A stretch of DNA of 8,062 nucleotides from Bacteroidota bacterium (GCA_025455125.1 JALONE010000030.1:1-8062); one strand, 5' to 3'. Positions 1 through 5,987 are shown, numbered from the stretch's first letter. Translations and numbers: made by a program. The notes: generated by a model from the sequence alone, not told the origin.

Positions 1-172
1 TTTATGACGTTTTTGATAGCTCGCTAGGTTCTTTCCCGCACTGTTGGGAAATCGTCATTCGATTCTGGCCGTCCCAATCATAAGAATAATCTAACTTGCA
101 CTTTCCGCCATCCCCGCGTATTTTTTTCCCGAAGAACCGTTCACGCATGACGGGACTTCGGTAAGGGGGAAC
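1..172. other. Gap downstream of acpS, no supported gene; nested hairpin at 129-161
   Basis: No convincing gene is visible. A minus-strand open frame (2-217, or 2-148 from an internal ATG) resembles no family I recognise, and its longer form starts inside the terminator hairpin. The clearest structure is a nested inverted repeat. CCGAAG (129-134) pairs with CTTCGG (156-161), and inside it CCGT (137-140) pairs with ACGG (150-153), around a 9-base loop. A T run (121-127) on the left and an A-rich stretch (170-177) on the right could extend the stem past a bulge. It lies beyond the end of the acpS transcript, so it may belong to a neighbour outside the window. Confidence 0.4.
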
Positions 173-212
173 AAAAAGGCCTCTGTGACTGCGATGAGCA
201 CGATCAGAGGCC
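173..212 (-). terminator. Rho-independent terminator after acpS
   Basis: On the minus strand GGCCTCTG (complement of 205-212) pairs perfectly with CAGAGGCC (complement of 178-185). The stem has 8 base pairs and a 19-base loop, and is followed at once by TTTTTG (complement of 172-177). It lies about 40 bases past the acpS stop, the usual position for ending the HAD-acpS transcript. On the plus strand the stem is followed by a weaker T-rich stretch (ACTTTTT, near 217), so it could also work in reverse. The loop is longer than typical, which is the only oddity. Confidence 0.75.
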
Positions 213-224
213 TTCACTTTTTCA

Positions 225-259
225 AATCAACAATCAATAATCACAAATCGTCAATCCTT
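225..259 (+). repeat. Heptad repeat tract, unit AATCNNN (5 units)
   Basis: Five consecutive 7-base units start with AATC: AATCAAC, AATCAAT, AATCACA, AATCGTC and AATCCTT. The first 18 bases are identical to stretches at 4913-4930 (same strand) and 7466-7483 (opposite strand). The tract lies between the terminator and acpS and runs into the acpS coding end: the acpS TGA (251-253) and the last two codons lie inside it. Confidence 0.8.
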
Positions 260-640
260 TTCCCCCCCCTTCTCGATCACCACAAATGCTACCACCGTGT
301 TCTCCGTGTGGGACATCGAGAGATGCAGCTGGGAATTCGCCAGCGCTTCCGCAACCTCCCGGTAGAGGATCAACTTCGGCGCACCCGATGGTTCGTTGAC
401 CACTTCGACATCTCTCCAGCGAAACGCTCCGCTCCATCCCGTTCGCATTGCCTTTGCGACAGCCTCCTTCGCTGCAAAACGAGCGGCGAAATGCTCATGG
501 GGATTCTTCTTGGACTGACAGTACGCGAGCTCGGCATCCGTGAACACTTTTCCGACGAAGTACGCTCCCTGCTGTTCCAGCACCTTCTTCAGGCGCTGCA
601 CGTCCACGACATCAACGCCGACACCCTGGATCGCTCCCAT
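251..640 (-). CDS. acpS: Holo-[acyl-carrier-protein] synthase AcpS
   Basis: AcpS moves the 4'-phosphopantetheine arm from coenzyme A to a conserved serine of acyl carrier protein, activating it for fatty acid synthesis in the cytoplasm. The 129-residue product has the usual length. It shows the N-terminal GVGVDVVDVQRL segment with the metal-binding Asp10, the FAARFAAKEAVAKA helix with Lys58-Glu59, a W-D-EV strand near 75-80, a G-x-P turn near 86-88 and the late SMSHT motif near 108-112. The ATG at 640 is preceded by a good ribosome-binding site and lies 2 bases after the HAD gene stop, so the two are probably co-transcribed. Near the 3' end is a run of eight G (plus-strand C at 262-269) encoding the Gly-Gly of the short C-terminal tail. 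The stop codon lies in a heptad repeat tract. Identification is secure from the motifs; activity is inferred from the family. Confidence 0.95.
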   Translation of the reverse strand: MGAIQGVGVDVVDVQRLKKVLEQQGAYFVGKVFTDAELAYCQSKKNPHEHFAARFAAKEAVAKAMRTGWSGAFRWRDVEVVNEPSGAPKLILYREVAEALANSQLHLSMSHTENTVVAFVVIEKGGEKD

Positions 641-642
641 CC

Positions 643-1341
643 CTACCCCTTCTGATTTAGCTGCTTCACGATCTCAACCACCTGCGCCACGTCGTCAACA
701 TCGTAGTCCGCATGCGAAACCTTGGTGCCGAAGGTGTCTCCATACCGCGCGAACACCGTCTTCATCCCCAACTGCGCTGCGCCGATCATGTCCCGTTCCG
801 CCCAGTCGCCGACCATCATGGCCTGCGTGGGTTCCACCTGAAGCTGTTCTAACGCCTTGCGGAATGGCTCGGGTTTCGGTTTGCGCACGCCCGTGTCGTC
901 AAATGTCACAACGGCGTCGAAGATATGGTGAAGATTCAGATAGCAGAGACGGAGCCACGCTTCCTTCGCCGGCGCATCCGAGACCACGCCAAGCTTGAGA
1001 TGCATCTTGGAAAGTTCGATGAGCGTCATCGTGACATGCGGATAGGCCACCAATGCCGCTTCGCGTGCCCGCCGGTAGGCGATGACGCCTGCAGAGAGGA
1101 TCTTGTAATCGATCTTGCTGAATTCACGATACAGCAGTTCATCGAAGACGTTCTGGAATTCGATACCGCGTTCTTTGTAAATGGCGTCGATCCGGGATTT
1201 GAGTTCCGCGTACGACAGCCGGAATCCCGCATCCCGCATGGCATGGATCGCCGCGTCGATCGCCTGCGCCTTCATGGCCATGAAATCGACGAGCGTGTTA
1301 TCGAGGTCAAAGATGACAGCGTGTATCACAGTGTTCACCAC
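643..1341 (-). CDS. HAD-superfamily hydrolase (phosphatase-like)
   Basis: A 232-residue haloacid dehalogenase superfamily enzyme, probably a small-molecule phosphatase; the substrate cannot be read from sequence. All four catalytic motifs are present: motif I VIFDLDNTLVD with nucleophile Asp12 and acid/base Asp14, motif II VVSDA with Ser121, motif III in RKPKPEPF (Lys154 or Lys156), and motif IV VGDWAERD with Asp179 and Asp184. Residues 20-105 form a helical cap of the C1 type. The start is uncertain. GTG codons at 1341 and 1338 lie inside a short period-8 repeat, another GTG lies at 1329, and no Shine-Dalgarno sequence precedes any of them. Motif I begins so close to the N-terminus that a start further inside is unlikely. 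The gene ends 2 bases before acpS, so they probably form an operon. The CDS is close to the TIGR02253-like HAD group, but this is from memory of motif style. Confidence 0.9.
   Translation of the reverse strand: MVNTVIHAVIFDLDNTLVDFMAMKAQAIDAAIHAMRDAGFRLSYAELKSRIDAIYKERGIEFQNVFDELLYREFSKIDYKILSAGVIAYRRAREAALVAYPHVTMTLIELSKMHLKLGVVSDAPAKEAWLRLCYLNLHHIFDAVVTFDDTGVRKPKPEPFRKALEQLQVEPTQAMMVGDWAERDMIGAAQLGMKTVFARYGDTFGTKVSHADYDVDDVAQVVEIVKQLNQKG
646..653 (-). promoter_or_regulatory. Ribosome-binding site of acpS
   Basis: AGAAGGGG on the minus strand ends 5 bases before the acpS ATG and lies within the last codons of the HAD gene. It is the one clear Shine-Dalgarno sequence in the window and supports both the acpS start and translational linkage with the gene upstream. 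Confidence 0.7.
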
Positions 1342-1362
1342 GAAGACACTAAGACACGAAAT
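1336..1362 (+). repeat. Period-8 repeat CACNAAGA, copy A
   Basis: The plus strand reads as consecutive 8-base units CACGAAGA, CACTAAGA and CACGAAAT, preceded by CAC. It is an inverted partner of the copy at 1533-1556. It contains the likely GTG start codons of the HAD gene. Repeats of this type are, to my recollection, common between genes in environmental bacterial genomes and near GxxExxY genes. Confidence 0.7.
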
Positions 1363-1388
1363 GTGAAGTTGGAAATGCTTGAACGAAA

Positions 1389-1535
1389 TTATAGAATCAT
1401 CCGACGGATACCATTCTTGATGATGGGGACGTTGAAGTTGATCAAGAATCCTAGACGCGTGTCTGTGAGTTTCATGTACGTCAGAAGTTGTGCCTGATGA
1501 ACTGGCAGAAGGATTTCAACCGCCTTCAATTCAAT
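1389..1535 (-). pseudogene. C-terminal relic of a GxxExxY-family protein
   Basis: Minus-strand translation gives about 48 residues that match what I know of the C-terminal part of the GxxExxY family (PF13366, PD-(D/E)XK nuclease superfamily, usually about 120-130 residues). It contains the ELKA strand carrying the E-x-K catalytic pair, the following HQAQLLTYMKLT helix with the Q-x3-Y motif, the GFLINFNVP strand and a GIRRM tail, then TAA at 1389-1391. The N-terminal half, including the G-x-x-E-x-x-Y motif and the upstream catalytic Asp, is absent. Directly before ELKA the frame runs into a CACNAAGA repeat (1533-1556) and then into aroQ in another frame. No start codon or ribosome-binding site suits it, so it is judged a decayed gene. 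Family match is by recalled motifs, not a search. Confidence 0.7.
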
Positions 1536-1556
1536 TTGTCTCTGTGTCTTAGTGGT
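1533..1556 (-). repeat. Period-8 repeat CACNAAGA, copy B (inverted relative to copy A)
   Basis: On the minus strand it reads AC, CACTAAGA, CACAGAGA, CAAATT, matching copy A (1336-1362) at most positions but in opposite orientation. It supplies the TAA stop of aroQ (1549-1551) and its last codon. It directly precedes the GxxExxY relic, so copies A and B act as inverted ends around the relic. Confidence 0.7.
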
Positions 1557-1980
1557 CTTCTCTTCCCAGAAGATACTCGATCGCCAACTCATAGCTCCGG
1601 ACACCGAAGCCCGCGATCACTCCGGTGCAGACCGGCGCAATGACCGACTTGCGACGGAATTCTTCCCGCGCGTGGATGTTCGTGAGATGGACCTCGATGA
1701 CCGGCACCTTCAGCGCGGCCACGGCATCGCGGATCGCATAGGAATAATGTGAGAATGCCGCCGGATTGAGCACAACGCCGGTCGCAGAACCGTCCAGCGC
1801 CTTATGCAGCGCGTCGATGATCCCACCTTCAGAATTGGATTGGTAGAACTCGAGCTTCACGCTGGAATACTTTTCCTTCAGGCGATTTTCGATGTCCCAG
1901 AGCGTGAGCGTTCCGTACACCTCGGGTTCTCGCTTCCCGAGAATGTCCAGGTTCGGTCCGTTGATGATGAGAAGGCGCAT
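1549..1980 (-). CDS. aroQ: 3-dehydroquinate dehydratase, type II
   Basis: Catalyses dehydration of 3-dehydroquinate to 3-dehydroshikimate, the third step of the shikimate pathway to aromatic amino acids, in the cytoplasm; type II enzymes form dodecamers. The 143-residue length is typical. The visible motifs are NGPNLDILGKREPEVYG (residues 7-23) with Asn10, lid Arg17 and catalytic Tyr22; FYQSNSEGGIID (45-56); NPAAFSHYSYAIRDA (72-86) with Asn72 and His78; VIEVHLTNIHAREEFRRKS (94-112) with His98 and Arg109; and GVIAGFGVRSYELAIEYLL near the end. All expected active-site residues are present. The ATG at 1980 starts directly on the conserved first strand, yet no Shine-Dalgarno sequence is visible. 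The last codon and stop lie in a dispersed repeat. It appears as a single gene, separated from the SpoIIE phosphatase by a 221-base repeat-filled gap. Confidence 0.97.
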   Translation of the reverse strand: MRLLIINGPNLDILGKREPEVYGTLTLWDIENRLKEKYSSVKLEFYQSNSEGGIIDALHKALDGSATGVVLNPAAFSHYSYAIRDAVAALKVPVIEVHLTNIHAREEFRRKSVIAPVCTGVIAGFGVRSYELAIEYLLGREDH

Positions 1981-2008
1981 AGGAATACCAGCAATCAGTT
2001 GTGGAGGC

Positions 2009-2107
2009 TAAGTCATAAGTCATAAGTCAAATGTCAAAAGACAAAAACACCAGCCAATGAAGCCTCACTCTTACGAGCCCTTTTGATTTTTTTGACTTCT
2101 GAATTTC
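2009..2107. repeat. Heptad repeats AGTCAWA followed by their inverted form
   Basis: At 2011-2045 five 7-base units run AGTCATA, AGTCATA, AGTCAAA, TGTCAAA and AGACAAA. After a spacer of about 34 bases (2046-2079), 2080-2107 reads CTTTTGA, TTTTTTT, GACTTCT and GAATTTC, which is the same word type in reverse complement. The two arms could form an imperfect hairpin. The same layout recurs at 5967-6055. The tract occupies most of the region directly upstream of aroQ. I see no clear promoter in it. Confidence 0.65.
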
Positions 2108-2231
2108 GCTCTGGGCTCTGGGCTTCGAGCTCATAGGCTCTGTGCTCCAGGCTCCAGGCTCTATGCTCCATGCTCTGTGCTCCAGGCTCTGTGCTCCAGG
2201 CTCATCGGCTCATTGGCTCAATAGCTCTCAC
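2108..2231 (+). repeat. GCTCNNN heptad repeat tract (about 16 units)
   Basis: GCTC (once GCTT) recurs every 7 bases from 2108 to 2199, with a single extra base near 2136. It then recurs every 8 bases (2200, 2208, 2216, 2224). Common units are GCTCCAG, GCTCTGT, GCTCTGG, GCTCTAT and GCTCCAT. On the minus strand it reads as GAGCCTG and GAGCACA units. The last four units lie inside the end of the SpoIIE phosphatase gene and encode its final residues and stop. Units differ by point changes rather than being identical, and they have no separate spacers, so this is not a CRISPR array. Confidence 0.85.
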
Positions 2232-4640
2232 CTTCACCACCACGATCGTCATATCATCATGTTGCTTCGCGGTGCCGGTGAATGATTTCACGTCCTGATA
2301 AATGCCGGACATGATCTCTTCCGCCGATTGGGTTGCGTGCTTCGCGACGGATTGTGCGAGCCGCTCTTCTCCAAATTCCTCGTTCTTCTTGTTCATGGCC
2401 TCGGGAAATCCGTCCGTGTAGAAGACGAACAGATCGCCCGGCTGGAAAGAGATCTCTTCCTGTTCGATCGACCGCGCGAACGCATCACCGGGGTCCAGTC
2501 CCAGCGCCATGCCCCCCGGATTGACGGTCTGTACCTCTGATGCGCCGCTCTTTCGCATGATGACCGGATTATGCCCCGCTCGTGCAAGCGTCAACCGGTG
2601 ATTCCGCATGTCGAAAATGCCGTACACCATGCTGATGAACATGCCGCGATCCACGCTTTCGTAGAACAACCGGTTCACCTGCGTCAGAACCTGAGACGGT
2701 GACCCAGAAACGTTTGCGAGTGCCCGCAAGAATCCCTTCGTCAGCGTCATGAAGAACGCGGCCTGCGTTCCCTTTCCCGACACATCGCCGACAGCAACGC
2801 CGAGACGATTCTCGGCAAGATCGATGAAGTCGTAGTAGTCGCCGCCCACCTCCAGGGCTGGCGCACAGCGTGACGCAATGTCAAGTCCCTGGTGGTCCGG
2901 GTTGCGCTTTGGGAGGAACGACATCTGCACGGATCGCGCGATCTCGAGTTCCTGCTGCAATCGCTGGCGTTCGCTGATGTAATGGGCGAACGCGGGCGTG
3001 ATGGAGTCGAGATCAATGGCCGCATCCTTGCGAAAGAGAGCGACGAACGAGACGGTAAAGAGCAACCCAAAGCACCCGATGGTCATCCAGCCGGCCTGAG
3101 CATATGCGGGGTTGCCGGAGACCAGCAATGATCCGATGTCTGATGCGGCGTTCCACGTCATCAGCGCGATCAGCGGAGCGAGCGCATCATAGCGATAGAA
3201 CGACCAGAGCACGATGACGCCCGACAGCATGTAGATGAGCATGGACGACGGGAATGCCGCCTTATTTTCGATGCTCATGATGAAGAGCGCGACCGCTCCC
3301 AGGAGAAGCACGAGCCACTCACGCCGCAGATACTTCTGGAGCACGGAAAGGAGGAACAGAACGAAGAACACATAGACGAATGCAGATCCGTACAGGCTGT
3401 GGCTGAGGACGTACAACCACGGCAGTGCGAGTGTGAATAGGTGCAGCCTGTCACCATTCGGAGGCAACATCCAGAATGGTTCGAACCAATTCCAGATCGT
3501 GACCAAGATGAGCCAGATGGCAAAGGCCGCGGCTCCGACTCCAAATCCGCGGATCGTCTGCTCGCCAAGATGGCGGTGAAACAGGTGGCCGTGCGTGATG
3601 AGGTCGAACGAGAGAAACTTCTCCTTCCAGATCTCACGAACGAGAGACTCGGTCACCGTCCAGAGTAATACGAGCAGTCCGCCGATGAACACCGGCGTCA
3701 TGATAAGCGGAACCAGGAGCTCCCAGCGAAACTGGCTCTGCATGCTGAGATAGATCTCGAAATCCGCGAGGAGTCCAATGATGATGCCGAAGATCATCGC
3801 CATGCGGAATCCGATCTCGTATGACCGAATGCGGCGAATCGCCACGACAATGATGCCGATGCCCACGGCGACGTAGAGCAGGATGAGCGGAATGTAAGCG
3901 ATCGCCCGCGATTCGAACTTGTCTTCGACGGTGGTCGGGACAGCCTCGGCCAAGGTCACGCTATTTCCGGAAACGCGGACAGCGATGGTGAGCGGCGTTG
4001 ACAAAAGGGGAGAATGGCCGCTCCAGGAGAACCGGTGGTCGGTTCGCGCCCGCAACTCCGTCCTCGTGGCCGCCGGAGAATCGATGGGACTCGTGATGAA
4101 GGTCAGATACGGTGTGTGCCGGGCGAGGAAGGAGGTCGCAAGAGCCTGAGCCTCACGGACATCAACACTCGCGAGTGCGATGGAATCATCGATTGTCCGT
4201 TCATATCGGAGCAGTGTACCCGCCGGACTCAGATCCATCTCCACCGCTCCGCGGAGAAGGGTTTGCGAATCGACCAGCGCGTCTTCCTTGTCGTCGTCGT
4301 TCCAGCTGAAGGAGAAGCGCTGTTCGGGTGTCCACCGAGCACGCCACTGATATGCGGGGATGGTATCCCGGAAGAGGCGATTCGCCTCCTCAATGCCGAA
4401 TCGTTCCTGCGTCAGTTGCATGATGGACCGGTCCGCGCGGAGTTCAACCGAGGGGACGATGCCGGAACCATTGATGTCAAGCGCTCGAAGAAGCGAATCA
4501 GCCCTGGCGATGATGTGCGACTTGTCAAGCGGAAGCGAGATCCCGCCTCCGGGATGTGCGGAAGGAAACAACATCACGATCACGGCAAGCGCGATGATCA
4601 GGAGTGCAACGAACGGGATGAGAGAGCGAAAACGGTTCAT
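2202..4640 (-). CDS. Membrane-anchored SpoIIE-type PP2C serine/threonine phosphatase
   Basis: An 812-residue inner-membrane protein with a cytoplasmic PP2C-like (SpoIIE/RsbU) phosphatase. Residues 7-25 form a signal anchor. Residues 30-245 form a polar, probably periplasmic domain without a family I can name. Residues 247-535 hold many hydrophobic segments. Among them, residues 329-370 (ESLVREIWKEKF, then a G-x-G-rich helix) recall sequences found in CPBP-like membrane proteins. A short coiled coil (553-575) leads to the catalytic domain (585-805). Its metal ligands are intact: GGDYYD (Asp601), GDVSGKG (Asp619), AGHNP (688-692), YTDG (Asp743) and QHDDMT (Asp795-Asp796). Such enzymes usually dephosphorylate an anti-sigma-factor antagonist in partner-switching control, but no antagonist, anti-sigma or sigma gene lies in this window. 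The start overlaps the stop of the small gene upstream (ATGA), so translation is probably coupled. The final residues AIEPMSR and the TGA are encoded by the GCTC repeat tract. The fold assignment is secure; the sensed signal is unknown. Confidence 0.93.
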   Translation of the reverse strand: MNRFRSLIPFVALLIIALAVIVMLFPSAHPGGGISLPLDKSHIIARADSLLRALDINGSGIVPSVELRADRSIMQLTQERFGIEEANRLFRDTIPAYQWRARWTPEQRFSFSWNDDDKEDALVDSQTLLRGAVEMDLSPAGTLLRYERTIDDSIALASVDVREAQALATSFLARHTPYLTFITSPIDSPAATRTELRARTDHRFSWSGHSPLLSTPLTIAVRVSGNSVTLAEAVPTTVEDKFESRAIAYIPLILLYVAVGIGIIVVAIRRIRSYEIGFRMAMIFGIIIGLLADFEIYLSMQSQFRWELLVPLIMTPVFIGGLLVLLWTVTESLVREIWKEKFLSFDLITHGHLFHRHLGEQTIRGFGVGAAAFAIWLILVTIWNWFEPFWMLPPNGDRLHLFTLALPWLYVLSHSLYGSAFVYVFFVLFLLSVLQKYLRREWLVLLLGAVALFIMSIENKAAFPSSMLIYMLSGVIVLWSFYRYDALAPLIALMTWNAASDIGSLLVSGNPAYAQAGWMTIGCFGLLFTVSFVALFRKDAAIDLDSITPAFAHYISERQRLQQELEIARSVQMSFLPKRNPDHQGLDIASRCAPALEVGGDYYDFIDLAENRLGVAVGDVSGKGTQAAFFMTLTKGFLRALANVSGSPSQVLTQVNRLFYESVDRGMFISMVYGIFDMRNHRLTLARAGHNPVIMRKSGASEVQTVNPGGMALGLDPGDAFARSIEQEEISFQPGDLFVFYTDGFPEAMNKKNEEFGEERLAQSVAKHATQSAEEIMSGIYQDVKSFTGTAKQHDDMTIVVVKVRAIEPMSR

Positions 4641-4906
4641 GATGATCGGCCGGTCTTTGCCAGTTCGTCTTCGATGAATTCGCGGATCGCCGGCTTGAGA
4701 TACACTTCATCCACACCGACCTCGGCCATCGCCTGTGCGAGCACCGATGCGCGCCGCCCCGCAACAAGGCGCTTGTTGATGACGATCATGCGCTCTGCCT
4801 TCAACACGCAAAACCCGCCGTCGAAATCCCCTTTTTCATAGCGGACTGCAATGCCGCAATTCACGGCAAGCTCTTCCAGTTCGTTCAGAATCTGTTCTTG
4901 CGTCAT
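4637..4906 (-). CDS. Small protein of unknown function, coupled to the SpoIIE phosphatase
   Basis: An 89-residue soluble protein with no signal peptide or membrane segment. I do not recognise a named family, although its composition and well-formed pattern look like a conserved protein. The visible parts are an N-terminal helix (residues 2-16), an RYEKGDFDGGFCVLKAERMIVINK stretch (22-45) that reads as paired strands with one cysteine, then helices RRASVLAQAMAEVG (51-64) and KPAIREFIEDEL (71-82). The ATG at 4906 is preferred. Upstream TTG codons at 4921 and 4918 fall in a heptad repeat, and GGGCGG just before the ATG is at best a weak ribosome-binding site. Its TGA overlaps the ATG of the SpoIIE phosphatase by ATGA, so the two are probably made together and may act together. 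A partner or regulator of the phosphatase is possible but unsupported by any motif. Confidence 0.75.
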   Translation of the reverse strand: MTQEQILNELEELAVNCGIAVRYEKGDFDGGFCVLKAERMIVINKRLVAGRRASVLAQAMAEVGVDEVYLKPAIREFIEDELAKTGRSS

Positions 4907-4912
4907 CCGCCC

Positions 4913-4947
4913 AATCAACAATCAATAATCGTAATTCGTAAATTCGC
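4913..4947 (+). repeat. Heptad repeat tract, unit AATCNNN
   Basis: Units AATCAAC, AATCAAT, AATCGTA, ATTCGTA and AATTCGC follow one another in a 7-base register. The first 18 bases are identical to 225-242. It fills the 71-base gap between the PAP2 gene and the small gene and ends 6 bases before the latter's ATG, where a ribosome-binding site would be expected. Confidence 0.75.
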
Positions 4948-4977
4948 TCGATTGTCCAATATACAACATCCCTCTCA

Positions 4978-5907
4978 TTATATCCCCTTCCCCACCCACC
5001 GTTCCCACGCGCCCTGAATCCGCTTCCCGCTCCAGAGCGTGAGGAGGAAGAAAACGATACCGCCCGCGAGATCCACGACATAATGATATCGGTGGTATAC
5101 GGTCGCGATGATGAGAAGTGTCGCGATCCCTGCGACGACATGCTTCATAGGCAGGCGATACTTGTACGCCAGGTAGACGCAGATCAAGGTCATCTGCGTA
5201 TGTCCGCTGGGGAAGACGTCCCGTTGCACGCGCTGATAGGCATCCGCCATTGCGAAGGAGACCGACTCGCCCGCGTTGACGAAGTCCCGGATCCAGGGCG
5301 TAAAGAGAAGCCCCGGAAGCTCCTGATTGATCGTGTAGAAATCATGCAGCGTGAACCGGGGTCCGACCGCCGGTAACAGAAAATACCCAAGATAGGAAAG
5401 ATAGAATCCGTACACGATCGTGAACGCACCATGGTCGAATTCCTCGATGGGGAACCGACGGTAGAGCTCCACGCCGACAATGATGAAGAGCAAATAGTAC
5501 GAGAAATAGGCGATCGCAAGGATCTCGGTCAAGACCGGATGAGCGAACTGCGCGATCCACTGCGTGGGATGAACGCCGAACACTGCGTAGTCGATGGAGA
5601 GAAGCAATTGATCGTAATCGACCGGATGGATCGGCCGGACCATCAGGTAGATCTCTTTGAAGACAAAGATTACGAAGGGATAGCAGTACCATCGGTGAAG
5701 TCCTATGAGCAGCTTCGTCTTCCGCGTTTCACCGAGCCACGCCAGCGTGAACACCAACGCGATGACGGCCAGATTCACCACGACGAGCGTCAGCCATTGC
5801 TCGACCTGCGCATGGAAAACGAGATTCAACACGATCAGGAAGAGCAGGAAGCCGATCGACACGACATCGACCGGAGCAAGGGAGCGGAGGAGTTTGGATG
5901 GGGACAT
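4978..5907 (-). CDS. PAP2-superfamily membrane phosphatase/transferase
   Basis: A 309-residue integral membrane protein of the PAP2 superfamily, whose members remove phosphate or transfer phospho-headgroups on lipids at the outer face of the inner membrane. It has about six hydrophobic segments (roughly 13-32, 38-58, 70-90, 125-148, 162-180, 238-290). The three signature regions are present: KEIYLMVRP (84-92) fits K-x6-R-P; FPSGHTQ (232-238) carries the catalytic His236; and TVYHRYHYVVD (269-279) carries His275 and Asp279. The third motif lacks the usual Ser-Arg opening and instead resembles the PAP2_3 (PF14378) type seen in inositol-phosphorylceramide-synthase-like proteins, as does the GPRF segment (182-185). 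A TTG at 5913 is in frame, but the ATG at 5907 is more likely; it lies inside a heptad repeat and has no Shine-Dalgarno sequence. The true substrate is unknown. A possible G-quadruplex lies in the last codons. Confidence 0.88.
   Translation of the reverse strand: MSPSKLLRSLAPVDVVSIGFLLFLIVLNLVFHAQVEQWLTLVVVNLAVIALVFTLAWLGETRKTKLLIGLHRWYCYPFVIFVFKEIYLMVRPIHPVDYDQLLLSIDYAVFGVHPTQWIAQFAHPVLTEILAIAYFSYYLLFIIVGVELYRRFPIEEFDHGAFTIVYGFYLSYLGYFLLPAVGPRFTLHDFYTINQELPGLLFTPWIRDFVNAGESVSFAMADAYQRVQRDVFPSGHTQMTLICVYLAYKYRLPMKHVVAGIATLLIIATVYHRYHYVVDLAGGIVFFLLTLWSGKRIQGAWERWVGKGI
4984..5006 (-). other. Potential G-quadruplex at the end of the PAP2 gene
   Basis: On the minus strand four G runs of 3, 3, 4 and 4 are separated by loops of 6, 1 and 2 bases (AACGGT, T, AA), which meets the usual G-quadruplex pattern. 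It lies in the coding strand over the last residues (WERWVGKG) and directly before the TAA stop. Part of the G richness may simply be the Trp and Gly codons. Confidence 0.45.
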
Positions 5908-5987
5908 CAGCAATCAGTGGTCAGTTGTCAGTGGATGAGCCTCAAGCCAATGAGCCTAGAGCGAAAGTCAGAGGTCAAAAGTCAAAA
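5904..5987 (+). repeat. Heptad repeats, unit NNNTCAG passing into GTCAAAA
   Basis: Twelve consecutive 7-base blocks can be laid out without a break: ACATCAG, CAATCAG, TGGTCAG, TTGTCAG, then four looser GAGCC-like blocks (5932-5959), AGCGAAA, GTCAGAG, GTCAAAA and GTCAAAA. The first block contains the ATG of the PAP2 gene (complement of 5905-5907). The word type changes along the tract but the register is kept. Confidence 0.75.

Noticed and set aside
2..217. Minus-strand open frame of 71 codons (or 48 from an internal ATG)
   Set aside because: The long form starts inside the terminator hairpin, no ribosome-binding site is visible, and the product resembles no family I know. It cannot be excluded as a small gene but is not supported.
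2108..2231. Possible CRISPR array
   Set aside because: Units are 7-8 bases with no constant repeat and variable spacer structure and no cas genes; it is a degenerate tandem repeat.
4014..4841. Long plus-strand open frame (275 codons)
   Set aside because: Lies opposite the SpoIIE phosphatase and the small gene, and the translation is low-complexity and Arg-rich, as expected of an antisense shadow in a G+C-rich gene.
4977..4982. TATAAT on the minus strand at the PAP2 stop as a promoter -10 for the small gene
   Set aside because: No suitable -35 box at 16-18 bases upstream, and TATAA arises from the final Ile codon plus stop codon. Without expression data it stays a coincidence.
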